From assembly GCA_902520575.1 (NCBI GenBank), contig CABYOG010000014.1, positions 1 through 22,749 of the forward strand: a stretch of DNA of 22,749 bases. Direction: 5' to 3'. A program made the position numbers and the translations under genes. The notes beneath the pieces were generated by a model. It was given only the letters and a program-made list of their open reading frames with translations, was not told the DNA's origin and did not search any database. The stretch is from an uncultured SAR116 cluster alpha proteobacterium. Lineage in GTDB: Bacteria > Pseudomonadota > Alphaproteobacteria > Puniceispirillales > Puniceispirillaceae. This document shows positions 1 through 7,603 of the stretch, in pieces (within the stretch, counting starts at the first letter, position 1; every line of letters starts with the position of its first letter).

Positions 1-673
1 CTTCATATCTTAGAAACCTAATCTTGTCATTTTGACTGAGAGATAAGCGTAAATTCTCATCCTGCTGGTGAGCGATGATAAGCCCGTTTACCGTTTGTTT
101 TGAGTTGCACAGGTTTTCTTCGACCCAGCCCATATATCGAGTCGTTTGCCCAATGACAGGATCGCTTGCACGGTCTCGTTTCAATTCAACGACCAAGAAA
201 TCTGATTTGTTTTTGTTAAGCGCAAGAATATCGATTGGACCTGTGGACGTGCGATATTGTTGTCCCACTAGCGCACCATTCTCTTCGTAAATGTCGTATT
301 GATTGCCGATAGGCAGCGAGCGCCAGTTTTTGATTAGAAAGTCCTCCAAATGTTTTTCAAACATGAATGAGCTGTGGGGATTTTCTGAATGGTGTACTGT
401 TTCATCGACCGTGAGGGCACCCGACGCAGTCTCCGCTATGATGTCCCTTATGTCCTCAATTGCCACAATAAGTTTTATGCAATTATACCCTTGCTCAGTA
501 ACAAAATTATCTTCGAAAGAGACAATAGAACCAGAACCCAAAAATGTGAAAGGGTCATCTTGCTTCCAGCGGGCAAAGAACAGTGGTCGTAATTCTCCGC
601 TCATCAATTTTTGGAAGGTAGCATGTACAGATTTACTATCAGGCTTGCCAAAGATAGACAAATGGGACATCAT
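1..673 (-). CDS. NucS/DUF91-like PDDEXK nuclease, 3' end outside window
   Basis: An open minus-strand frame runs from an ATG at 673 (a second ATG at 670) to the window edge, about 224 codons with no stop. The C-terminal half looks like the restriction-endonuclease fold of the NucS/DUF91 group: GPIDILAL supplies the acidic residue, VVELKRDRASD supplies the E-x-K pair, and IGQTTRYMGWVEE is the following helix with the conserved Gln. These sit at roughly residues 142-190. The N-terminal 100 residues are unrecognised. This fold hydrolyses DNA, and the family includes mismatch and branched-DNA nucleases as well as defence nucleases; the target here is unknown. The gene is divergent from the tRNA-Arg 50 bp away and so lies on the non-island side of the integration site. 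It has no clear Shine-Dalgarno sequence. The C-terminus is not seen. Confidence 0.72.
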   Translation of the reverse strand, partial: MMSHLSIFGKPDSKSVHATFQKLMSGELRPLFFARWKQDDPFTFLGSGSIVSFEDNFVTEQGYNCIKLIVAIEDIRDIIAETASGALTVDETVHHSENPHSSFMFEKHLEDFLIKNWRSLPIGNQYDIYEENGALVGQQYRTSTGPIDILALNKNKSDFLVVELKRDRASDPVIGQTTRYMGWVEENLCNSKQTVNGLIIAHQQDENLRLSLSQNDKIRFLRYE

Positions 674-722
674 TTGTAATAACGTTTGTTATAGACTGGC
701 GGGAAACCGCAGGTTTCTAATT

Positions 723-799
<77 letters not shown>

Positions 800-899
800 T
801 TTCTTCAAATTTTTTAATAATTTAGTAATACATTCAATGATGGAAAATAGTATAGTGTAGAATTTACTACTTTTGACACAGAACCAACGGAGGTGTGAG

Positions 900-1079
900 A
901 TGAAGTCTTATGACGAGTTGAAAGCTGAAATGGAAGCAATCCAGCAGCAGATGGTTAAAGCTAAGAAGAACGAACTTGCTAATGCTCTGAAAGGAGTAAA
1001 GCGCCTTTGCAAAGAGTTTGGCTTTACTGCTGGGATGTTGAAAGGTGCGCTATCTGAAGGGCGGAAGAGCCGTATCTAA
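900..1079 (+). CDS. Small H-NS-family-like protein
   Basis: This 59-residue protein starts at the ATG at 900, chosen because GGAGGT lies at 889-894; an earlier in-frame start at 873 has no such site. Residues 1-30 are a charged helix (ELKAEMEAIQQQMVKAKK) of coiled-coil type. The end, LCKEFGFTAGMLKGAL followed by EGRKSR, resembles short proteins annotated as H-NS histone family, where a basic C-terminal segment contacts DNA. It is the first gene right of the tRNA and leads an operon with the methyltransferase 18 bp downstream. By position it could silence or regulate the AT-rich element that carries it; that role is inferred. The family call rests on remembered similarity only. Confidence 0.6.
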   Translation: MKSYDELKAEMEAIQQQMVKAKKNELANALKGVKRLCKEFGFTAGMLKGALSEGRKSRI

Positions 1080-1097
1080 AATAGAAATTAGGAATCA

Positions 1098-1922
1098 ATG
1101 ATGAAACTTGGTGACATTAAAAAACATTGGAATGAAAACGCGAAGAGAAATACCACTTCGATTTACTCTACAACAAAAACGCCGACTATTAAAAGAATAG
1201 AGATTGATACATTTTATCGAGCAATTGTCGATCTCAGTGATAACAATAAAGAAGAAAGATTATTGGAGGTAGGGTGTGGAAATGGATACAATCTTTTTGG
1301 GCTTAAACAGTTATTACCAAATCTTAGATTGCAAGGAGTGGATTATAGTGAGGATATGATTAGCGCGGCTAAAAAAATTAATAATGAGAAGTATAACTCA
1401 GAAATTGAATTTTCCGTTGCAGACGCTCTCAAAATTCCAGATGAAAAATTGAAAAGGCAAACGTATGATTTTGTTATTACAAATCGTATGCTCATAAATT
1501 TGAATTCGTGGACGCTGCAGCAGGAAGCATTACGAAACATTGTCGACCTGCTTACACCTAATGGCTCTCTGCTAATTATCGAAAATTTTATGAATTCGTA
1601 TGCAAATCAGAATAAACTTAGAGAACTGATCGGTCTGCCTAGTAGGAGTCCAGACACATACAACAAGTTCTTAGATGAAAATTTATTTGAAAAATTTGTT
1701 ACCGAAGAGCTTGAGCTAGCAATATTAAAAATGGACAATTTTGCAAGTCTACATGATGTTCTTCTCTATGTCCTCTTACCTCACGTTAATTCTGGAGCAA
1801 CTCCTTACGACCACCCATTGATGAACAGCGTTACAGAGCTGTTGATCAATTTACCTGATGATCGTTTTGGCAGTTTTGGAAATTTTGGTCAAAACAACCT
1901 ATACGTATTAAAGCGTAAATAA
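1098..1922 (+). CDS. Class I SAM-dependent methyltransferase
   Basis: This 274-residue protein has a Rossmann methyltransferase core. Motif I is LLEVGCGNGYNLFGL at about residues 54-68, the acidic ribose-binding strand is GVDYSEDMI near 81-89, VADALKIPD is the adenine-side motif, and FVITNRMLINL is motif IV-like. The substrate cannot be read from the sequence. The stop codon is immediately followed by the next gene's ATG at 1923 and an HAD-Nudix protein and PseI follow, so a sugar or nonulosonate-linked substrate is a reasonable guess. AGGA lies upstream of the ATG at 1098; 1101 is an alternative start. The gene is AT-rich like the rest of the module. Confidence 0.82.
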   Translation: MMKLGDIKKHWNENAKRNTTSIYSTTKTPTIKRIEIDTFYRAIVDLSDNNKEERLLEVGCGNGYNLFGLKQLLPNLRLQGVDYSEDMISAAKKINNEKYNSEIEFSVADALKIPDEKLKRQTYDFVITNRMLINLNSWTLQQEALRNIVDLLTPNGSLLIIENFMNSYANQNKLRELIGLPSRSPDTYNKFLDENLFEKFVTEELELAILKMDNFASLHDVLLYVLLPHVNSGATPYDHPLMNSVTELLINLPDDRFGSFGNFGQNNLYVLKRK

Positions 1923-3248
1923 ATGTCACGGCTAATAGCTTTTGATTTTGACGGTGTTGTTGTCGACTCGGTAAGCGTACTAAAAACGGTTTACTACGAC
2001 TTTCTTAACCAATTCGGAAAAATGGGATCTGATGCTGAATTTGGGTCTTTGAACGGACCGACAATAACCGAAATCGTTTCAATACTTAAAAATAAATATC
2101 ACCTTCAAGAGAGTGTAAAAGCGTTACTTGAAAAATATAATGGTTTGCTCACAGAGGCGTATTCTTCTGTCCCGCTAATAAATGGAATTGAGTCAGTGTT
2201 GGAGGATTTGACTGATCAAGGAGTGGACTTAGCATTAGTTACGTCCTCTGTAAGGTCAGAGGTACAATCAATTCTTCACAGGCACGAAATCGATAAGAGA
2301 TTTAAAATCATCATTACTGGTAATGAGGTAAAAGAATCAAAGCCATCTCCTGAGATATATTTGTTGCTGAAGAAGCTTTCGGGTAAAGATGAAATATGGA
2401 CTATTGAAGACTCTGAAAATGGAATTAAGTCAGCCCTAGAAGCGAATGTAAATGTTATATTCTTTGATCAACATAATATTGGGACTGCGCAATGTGTTAA
2501 TTGTCGCGTCCTCGACATAAGAGAAATTCCCCAAACTATCAAAGGATTTGATAGAGCATATTGTGTGGTCGATCAAGCCTCTGAAATAAAGGTTGAAGTT
2601 GACGATAGATACTTCCCTATTGTTAGTTATTCAGAAAATAAAGCTATCAAAAAATTCTGGAAAGAAGCACAATCTTCAAAATATTTACATGATGGCAAAG
2701 TTTTATATTATCTACGCCATGAAACTAAAGGAGAAAAATTGATAATTAAAGCGTTTTGGGGGGCGTATAGGTATTTTTACTACGCTTTAAATAACCCAAA
2801 ATTAGGCTTGCAATTTACGCCGCTGGCAGTCAGTGGTGTTTGTGTAGATAAAAGAGGATTTACACTCATTGCAAAAAGACAAAAAGTGACAGAATACTCT
2901 AACAGTAATGAACTCGTTCCATCGGGAGGAATAAGTGAAACCGTGTCACTTAATGACTCTATCGACTTTCATAAGCAATTAATCATAGAACTGTTTGAGG
3001 AAGCTTCGATCAAATCTGAAAATGTTTTAAAAGTTGAGGAAATTGGACTTGTATTTGATCTTTCAAATCAAGTTATGGACATTTGTTGCCGAATAAAATT
3101 GGATGATGACGTAAAGCCAAGCTCAATTGATAATGAAGAGTATACATCATTGTCATGGACTAAAATTTCAATGCTTGACTGTGATGAATTGATACCGACC
3201 TCCCGTGGAATTTTAAATATCGTTCGCACGAATATGGATTCAAAATGA
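1923..3248 (+). CDS. HAD hydrolase-Nudix-like fusion protein
   Basis: This 441-residue protein has two recognisable parts. Residues 1-200 are a HAD-superfamily phosphatase with all four motifs: FDFDGVVVDS (nucleophile Asp), LVTSS, the Lys of KESKPSPEIY, and IEDSENGIKSA. Residues about 290-420 resemble a Nudix domain: PLAVSGVCVD begins the domain, ELVPSGGI follows, and IIELFEEASI stands where the REUXEEXGU box belongs. The box has Leu-Phe in place of the canonical spacing residues and no Arg, so hydrolase activity of this part is uncertain. The linker (about 205-285) is unassigned. Translation is coupled to pseI by the ATGA overlap at 3245-3248, which ties it to nonulosonate synthesis. Possible roles are dephosphorylating a sugar-phosphate intermediate or acting on a nucleotide sugar; both are inferred. 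Confidence 0.75.
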   Translation: MSRLIAFDFDGVVVDSVSVLKTVYYDFLNQFGKMGSDAEFGSLNGPTITEIVSILKNKYHLQESVKALLEKYNGLLTEAYSSVPLINGIESVLEDLTDQGVDLALVTSSVRSEVQSILHRHEIDKRFKIIITGNEVKESKPSPEIYLLLKKLSGKDEIWTIEDSENGIKSALEANVNVIFFDQHNIGTAQCVNCRVLDIREIPQTIKGFDRAYCVVDQASEIKVEVDDRYFPIVSYSENKAIKKFWKEAQSSKYLHDGKVLYYLRHETKGEKLIIKAFWGAYRYFYYALNNPKLGLQFTPLAVSGVCVDKRGFTLIAKRQKVTEYSNSNELVPSGGISETVSLNDSIDFHKQLIIELFEEASIKSENVLKVEEIGLVFDLSNQVMDICCRIKLDDDVKPSSIDNEEYTSLSWTKISMLDCDELIPTSRGILNIVRTNMDSK

Positions 3249-4291
3249 ATATTGATGGAGTTAAAATTGGGCAAGATGAACCCCCTTATATTGTTGCCGA
3301 ATTGTCAGCCAATCATGGTGGGTCTATTGATATAGCAAAACAGTCAATCAAATTAGCAAAAGAGAGCGGGGCTAGTGCGGTAAAGATCCAAACTTACACG
3401 CCAGATACTATGACTATCGAGTCTAGCAAACCTGATTTTCAGATTGCTGACGGTCTGTGGAAGGGTTACACACTCTACAACTTATATAAGGAAGCATACA
3501 CACCCTTTGAGTGGCATGAGGAGCTTTTCAGGTATGCTAGAGAGTGCGACATAACATTATTTTCCTCACCCTTTGATGAAACCGCAATTGATTTATTACA
3601 AGTGTTGGACGCACCGGCATATAAAATAGCATCTTTTGAACTGGTTGATTTACCGTTAATTAAGCGTGCAGCAGAGTGTGGTAAGCCATTATTGATGTCT
3701 ACAGGTATGGCGAGTATTAGCGAGGTAAGGGAGGCTTTGGATGTAGCACTTAACTATGGTAACGGGGAGGTTCTATTGTTTCACTGTATTAGCAGCTATC
3801 CTGCGCCATTACGTGATTCTAATCTTAAAAATATCCAGTTTTTAAAAGACGAATTTAGTGTCGAAGTTGGCCTTTCTGATCATACACTAAGTAATCTTGC
3901 ATCCACAGTTGCGATAGGTTTAGGCGCATCTATGATCGAGAAACATTTTAAACCAGCGGAGACTTCTGTTGGTCCAGATTCTAGTTTTTCATTAACCCCA
4001 AATCAATTGAGCCAATTGGTGGAAGACTGCAATGATGCCTGGAATTCACTAGGAAAAAAGGGGTTTAATCGTGCGGTTGCAGAGGAAGCCTCTCGTAAAT
4101 ATCGGCGTTCCCTGTATTTCATGAAGGATTTAAAAAAAGGTGTAATCATTCAACCAAGTGACATAAGGGCAATTCGCCCAGGAAATGGTATATCGCCTAA
4201 ATTTTTTGACAAAATCATTGGAAAAACGCTTGGGATTGATGTTGAGAGAGGCGATCCAGTAACGTTTGATGCATTTTTGTCTAATGAGTGA
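3245..4291 (+). CDS. pseI: Pseudaminic acid synthase (NeuB/PseI family)
   Basis: This 348-residue protein has the family's usual length and layout. The NeuB barrel (about 15-275) carries YIVAELSANHGG, VKIQTYTPDT, FSSPFDETA, YKIASFE, STGMAS, GLSDHT and EKHF. A C-terminal SAF (antifreeze-like) domain spans about 285-345. The GLWKGYTLYNLYKEA stretch is characteristic of PseI rather than NeuB or LegI. The enzyme condenses phosphoenolpyruvate with a 2,4-diacetamido-trideoxy hexose to make a nine-carbon sialic-acid-like sugar. The other pse genes (B, C, H, G, F) are not in this window, so it must work with a pathway elsewhere or be orphan cargo. It overlaps the upstream HAD-Nudix gene by 4 nt. Confidence 0.9.
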   Translation: MNIDGVKIGQDEPPYIVAELSANHGGSIDIAKQSIKLAKESGASAVKIQTYTPDTMTIESSKPDFQIADGLWKGYTLYNLYKEAYTPFEWHEELFRYARECDITLFSSPFDETAIDLLQVLDAPAYKIASFELVDLPLIKRAAECGKPLLMSTGMASISEVREALDVALNYGNGEVLLFHCISSYPAPLRDSNLKNIQFLKDEFSVEVGLSDHTLSNLASTVAIGLGASMIEKHFKPAETSVGPDSSFSLTPNQLSQLVEDCNDAWNSLGKKGFNRAVAEEASRKYRRSLYFMKDLKKGVIIQPSDIRAIRPGNGISPKFFDKIIGKTLGIDVERGDPVTFDAFLSNE

Positions 4292-4924
4292 TTGGCTCGA
4301 CGACCAGAAGGAGCAAAGCAGTAACATTCGTAAATTGCTACACGCGCGAATTGAAAAAGCTAATCCACGTCGCGAACTGACTGCCGAAGAAAGCAAGCGG
4401 CTTAACAAGTTAGAGGGAAAGCTGACAAACTTAAACGTGGAGAAAACGTGCAAACCCGTCAGCTGCAAACGTGGTTAAGCGAAGATGAATACGAACAGCT
4501 TGAGTGTGAATGGCAAGAGCAACTTGAACTGCGTAGTGAATTTAAGGACAAACCGAGAAACTTAAAGCGATACGAAGAAAAGCTAAAGCAAGCTACTTTT
4601 AACTACAATCGCGCGGAAGGCTACAGCAGTAAAGGCAAACATTCTAACGCCAAGAAGTTCTACGATAAGAGCGAAAGGCATTGTGTGGATGCGCTAGAGA
4701 TACTTCAAGTAATTCTGCACTATGACAGTAGCCTTCGTGTTTGGATTGATAAGGATATTGGCTTTGAAGTAGGCAGCGACTTAAGCGCAGATATAGTTTC
4801 GCTTCCAAGCTTGGTTACGTCACGTAGTAACGAGAAGATCAGTGATGATAGCAGACTTACGAGTAAGCAGAGTGTGAAGTTGTCTGCGGTTGAAAGTGCA
4901 ATAAATAATATCGGAAGAGACTAA
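4284..4924 (+). pseudogene. Frameshifted conserved hypothetical, coiled-coil rich
   Basis: Two open frames belong to one gene. The first begins at the ATG at 4284, overlapping the pseI stop, and reads MSDWLDDQKEQ through a charged helical segment. Near 4415-4420 (GGAAAGC) a missing base moves the true frame by -1, into ADKLKRGENVQTRQLQTWL and on to the stop at 4922-4924. The intact product would be about 213 residues, soluble, Lys/Glu-rich and largely helical. I believe similar proteins accompany GIY-YIG-type nucleases in marine bacterial elements, and a GIY-YIG remnant follows here with a 1-nt overlap. The function is unknown. A programmed -1 shift is possible, but the site is not a classic slippery heptamer, so decay or sequencing error is preferred. 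Confidence 0.6.
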
Positions 4925-4992
4925 TGGGAATAGTTTACGTATTAAGCAATCCAGCTTTTGACAGCTACGTAAAGGTCGGACGCAGCAATTGA
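4924..4992 (+). pseudogene. GIY-YIG (T5orf172-like) nuclease N-terminal remnant
   Basis: An ATG overlapping the previous stop (TAATG) opens a 22-codon frame reading MGIVYVLSNPAF then VKVGRSN, ended by TGA at 4990-4992. This is how GIY-YIG/T5orf172-domain proteins start: IVYVL is the GIY strand, and VKVGR-S-N precedes the helix containing RRL. In-frame codons after the TGA give LVRRRLKKG, close to the expected next helix, and then homology is lost before a stop at 5083-5085. So this is a nuclease gene broken by a nonsense codon and truncated about 50 bp before the element's right end. It is the only trace of a DNA-processing enzyme in module 1. Confidence 0.6.
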
Positions 4993-5100
4993 CTTGTCAG
5001 AAGGCGATTAAAGAAAGGGATCTTCAACTTAAAACTTTTAATGCTAAAATTACTACAAATAGCGCGTAAGATAATTTACTACTAATTTAGAACATTACAT

Positions 5101-5141
5101 TAAAATATTGTTTTTAAATAATAAAAAAATTGTCTAGCATA
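5101..5141 (+). repeat. Module right-end arm, copy 1
   Basis: The AT-rich stretch running into the second tRNA-Arg fragment resembles 8425-8465, which runs into the third fragment. Both contain TGTTTTTA, an A/T tract, and then TTGTCT-R-GC-R-Y-ACTCCGA. The intact tRNA has GAGCGCTGCCCTCCGA there instead, so the shared part is element DNA, not tRNA. This marks modules 1 and 2 as having related right ends. Confidence 0.55.
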
Positions 5142-5186
5142 CTCCGATGGCAGAGGTCAGAGGTTCGAATCCTCTCGGGTGCGCCA
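5142..5186 (+). repeat. tRNA-Arg 3' half duplication (att site 2)
   Basis: These 45 bp match tRNA positions 755-799, from the anticodon loop to the CCA end, with one mismatch (T for A at 5148). They lie in direct orientation. There is no 5' half, so this is not a tRNA gene. Such a copy is the expected attachment-site duplication at the far end of an element integrated in the tRNA, and it bounds module 1 (800-5141). Confidence 0.9.
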
Positions 5187-5330
5187 ACCTTTTCAATAAC
5201 TTAGTTATATATAAAAAGCTTCTCAAAGCACTTTGCGCAAATTGTGCTCTACGAGGATTTGTCAAATAAACCTCTAGCTAAAAAAGCAGAATATCCATTG
5301 CTCTTGCCACTATCCCCACATAACCAGAGA

Positions 5331-5597
5331 TCAAAATAGATTAGAAATGAAATAATAAACGGCGTAGAGGATCACCCACACAACTACAAATATCAGAAAT
5401 AGCGTTTGCAAAAAATCATGCACTAACGCTTTGACCAACTGCTTAGTCTTTACCTTACCCATAGCTAAGTAGCAAAGCACTAAGGACATGGGAAAAGAAA
5501 ACCAAAATACTGTCGAAACTATCCAGAACTTGATAAACCCCATTTCGCTGAATGGGTTCTCAACGTCCTTATTGCGAATTTGTGTTTTATTATCCAT
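5331..5597 (-). CDS. Small two-helix membrane protein, unknown function
   Basis: This 88-residue protein is not recognised. Residues about 22-46 (FIKFWIVSTVFWFSFPMSLVLCYLAM) and 64-85 (LQTLFLIFVVVWVILYAVYYF) are membrane helices joined by a basic loop (KVKTKQLVK), predicting both ends on the same side. Its start overlaps the end of the DUF2784 gene by 8 nt, so the two are co-translated. With the DUF2784 gene it forms the left cargo of module 2. Confidence 0.6.
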   Translation of the reverse strand: MDNKTQIRNKDVENPFSEMGFIKFWIVSTVFWFSFPMSLVLCYLAMGKVKTKQLVKALVHDFLQTLFLIFVVVWVILYAVYYFISNLF

Positions 5598-5964
5598 GAC
5601 TCATTTTCTGAATTGGGGGGCAAACCTTCCATAAAATTAATAACCACCCCAGACATAACGAGTAAAGAAGAACAAATACTTTACTGGGCACATTCCAATA
5701 TAAAATCTGAGCCATCCAATAAGACATGAAGGACGACGAGTAATCAACATCCCGAAACATATTTTCAAGAACCGTCAGTGGACAGGTCACACCCGCAATT
5801 GTTTCAACAGTGATAAAGCCCATAAGGAAAAGGTGAAGTAGCCTTACATTCCTGTTTTTTATCCAGTGCCAGCCAAGCTTGTAGCCGACTGGGATTAAGA
5901 AAAAGCCAAGAGTAATGAACGCCGCAAGGCAAATATGAACGAGCAACAAAGCATCCGCAATCAA
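5590..5964 (-). CDS. DUF2784 family membrane protein
   Basis: This 124-residue integral membrane protein has about four hydrophobic helices. VTCPLTVLENMFR followed by YWMAQILYWNVP matches the conserved CPLTxxEN...W...LY pattern of DUF2784, a family of unknown function. The start is a TTG at 5964 preceded by AGAGAG at suitable spacing; no in-frame ATG exists near it. The gene leads the minus-strand pair with the 88-residue protein. Directly upstream (5988-6087) lies conserved repeat A, the same arrangement seen upstream of the MFS gene. Confidence 0.75.
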   Translation of the reverse strand: MIADALLLVHICLAAFITLGFFLIPVGYKLGWHWIKNRNVRLLHLFLMGFITVETIAGVTCPLTVLENMFRDVDYSSSFMSYWMAQILYWNVPSKVFVLLYSLCLGWLLILWKVCPPIQKMSHG

Positions 5965-5987
5965 AGTTTGTCTCTCTTAATCAAACC

Positions 5988-6087
5988 AAAAACATATAGC
6001 TTCACGCGCCGCAATGCACGGCAATGCCAGCGCGTAACTGAAATATACATTTATTCATATTCTAAGGAGTATGTATATTGGTATATT
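5988..6087 (-). repeat. Conserved leader repeat A, copy 1 (upstream of DUF2784)
   Basis: This 100-bp stretch is 89/100 identical, without gaps, to 9663-9762. It contains ACGCGC and GCGCGT in inverted orientation about 20 bp apart, two direct GCAATGC repeats between them, and an 8-bp inverted repeat ATATACAT/ATGTATAT spaced about 21 bp. Relative to minus-strand transcription it is the immediate upstream region of DUF2784, 23 bp before the start codon. It may be a shared promoter or 5' leader. Its partner B is displaced to 7449-7525 by kynU. Confidence 0.75.
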
Positions 6088-6180
6088 TTTGGAGCCATCT
6101 GGAGTGCAGCAGCCAAGGTGCCCAAACATCTGAAGTCACTAAAATAAATTATTTTATTAAGCCAGCTAATTAGGAACAAG

Positions 6181-7428
6181 ATGAAAAACCTATCCTTTGA
6201 CCGAGCAAAAGAAAAAGATAAAGCCGATGGGCTTGCTCCTAAGCGCAGTGAATTTTTGTTACCGGAGGATATAATTTATTTAGATGGTAATTCGCTTGGC
6301 CCGGTGACTAAGAATGCGACCAAACGCATAAAAGAGGTGACAGAGCAGGAATGGGGAGTTGGATTAATTCGTTCTTGGAATGACAGTGGATGGGCAGACT
6401 TACCAAAAACAGTGGGGGCAAAAATAGCTCCTTTACTTGGTGTTCAATCTAAAAACGTCATTATGACAGACTCAACTTCGGTTAATCTATTTAAAGTTTT
6501 ATCTGTTGCTTGCTCAATAAATCCAAGCCGAAAGAAAATTGTCACAGAGAGCAAGAATTTTCCGACAGACAACTATATCATTGAGGGTGTCACCAAACAA
6601 TTAGATAAAGACTTTGAAATTATATACGTAGATGAGCGAGAGGACATAATTTCATCAATAGATAAGGGCGTTTGTGTGGTAGTTCTCACGCACATAAATT
6701 ATAAAAATGGTGAAATGCTGGACATCTCTGAAATCACCAGAGCCGCTCAAAATGCCGGTGCATTGACTATCTGGGACTTAGCGCATTCTGCTGGAGCGGT
6801 CCCTCTTGAACTAGACAAATGGAAGGTGGATTTTGCTGTCGGCTGTTCATACAAATATCTCAATGGCGGCCCAGGTGCACCTGGGTATTTATATGTCGCA
6901 GACCGTCATATTGGAAAGTACAATCAACCCTTAACTGGATGGTTTGCACATAAATCACCCTTCACCTTTGAGCCTCAATACGAACCAGCCGAAGACATCC
7001 GCCAATATTTGTGCGGAACTCCACCAATTTTATCTTCTATGGCATTAGATTCTGCTCTTGACGTGTGGGCAAACGTGGAACTTCAAGATGTGCGCAGAAA
7101 ATCGTTAGAACTAACAGACTATTTTATAGAACTATTAGAGCAATGCTGTTCTGATCCAGCTCTACAGCTTATTACTCCAAGGGACCATAAACTTCGAGGT
7201 TCTCAAGTTTCGTTTACCTATCCAGAAGGTGGCTACGCCATAATGTCTGCTTTGATAGAACAAGGCGTTATTGGTGACTTTAGAGCACCAAACATACTTC
7301 GTTTTGGCTTTACACCCCTTTACACATCGTTCAGTGATGTTTGGCTGGCAGTGGATAAACTCAAAACAATTCTAGAGACTAAAAGTTGGGATCAGCCAAG
7401 GTTTCACAACAGAAAGGAAGTTACCTAG
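6181..7428 (+). CDS. kynU: Kynureninase
   Basis: This full-length 415-residue fold-type I PLP enzyme hydrolyses L-kynurenine to anthranilate and alanine (or 3-hydroxykynurenine to 3-hydroxyanthranilate). It shows YLDGNSLGP near the N-terminus, TDSTSVNLFKVL for phosphate binding, WDLAHSAGAVPL with the Asp that pairs with the PLP ring nitrogen, and GCSYKYLNGGPGAPG with the Schiff-base Lys. AGGA stands before the ATG at 6181. No tryptophan dioxygenase, formamidase or anthranilate genes are in the window. It is the only plus-strand gene of modules 2-3 and sits between repeats A1 and B1, which are contiguous elsewhere, so it looks inserted. Confidence 0.93.
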   Translation: MKNLSFDRAKEKDKADGLAPKRSEFLLPEDIIYLDGNSLGPVTKNATKRIKEVTEQEWGVGLIRSWNDSGWADLPKTVGAKIAPLLGVQSKNVIMTDSTSVNLFKVLSVACSINPSRKKIVTESKNFPTDNYIIEGVTKQLDKDFEIIYVDEREDIISSIDKGVCVVVLTHINYKNGEMLDISEITRAAQNAGALTIWDLAHSAGAVPLELDKWKVDFAVGCSYKYLNGGPGAPGYLYVADRHIGKYNQPLTGWFAHKSPFTFEPQYEPAEDIRQYLCGTPPILSSMALDSALDVWANVELQDVRRKSLELTDYFIELLEQCCSDPALQLITPRDHKLRGSQVSFTYPEGGYAIMSALIEQGVIGDFRAPNILRFGFTPLYTSFSDVWLAVDKLKTILETKSWDQPRFHNRKEVT

Positions 7429-7448
7429 AAAAAAGCAACATTTATATA

Positions 7449-7525
7449 TGCTCCAATTTTGCTCCACGATTAGTTCATGTTTGCTGTTGATCATTATTGG
7501 CGACAGAAGATAAGGTTTTAAAAAC
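7449..7525 (-). repeat. Conserved leader repeat B, copy 1
   Basis: About 80% identical to 9762-9839 with one single-base gap. Shared blocks are GCTCCAA, GCTCCA, TTCATGTTTG, CAGAAG and GGTTTTAAAAAC. The similarity to the third copy continues past 7525 (AACTA, TGAAGAG, CTATT, AAG in order). It lies between the 3' ends of kynU and the minus-strand SDR, so here it leads no gene directly. The intergenic 7429-7603 contains nothing else I can identify. Confidence 0.68.
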
Positions 7526-7603
7526 TACGCGGTGAAGAGCTTCATTTTACCACTATTAGTAAGCTTCCAAAAAATACAGATACCAAATCGATATAATCAA
7601 AAA

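Noticed and set aside
4424..4430. Programmed -1 frameshift site making one fused protein
   Set aside because: No X-XXY-YYZ slippery heptamer and no obvious downstream pseudoknot; the neighbouring GIY-YIG gene is broken too, so decay is simpler.
5142..5186. A second tRNA-Arg gene
   Set aside because: Only the 3' half is present; the acceptor 5' strand, D arm and half of the anticodon stem are missing. The same holds for 8466 and 10,891.
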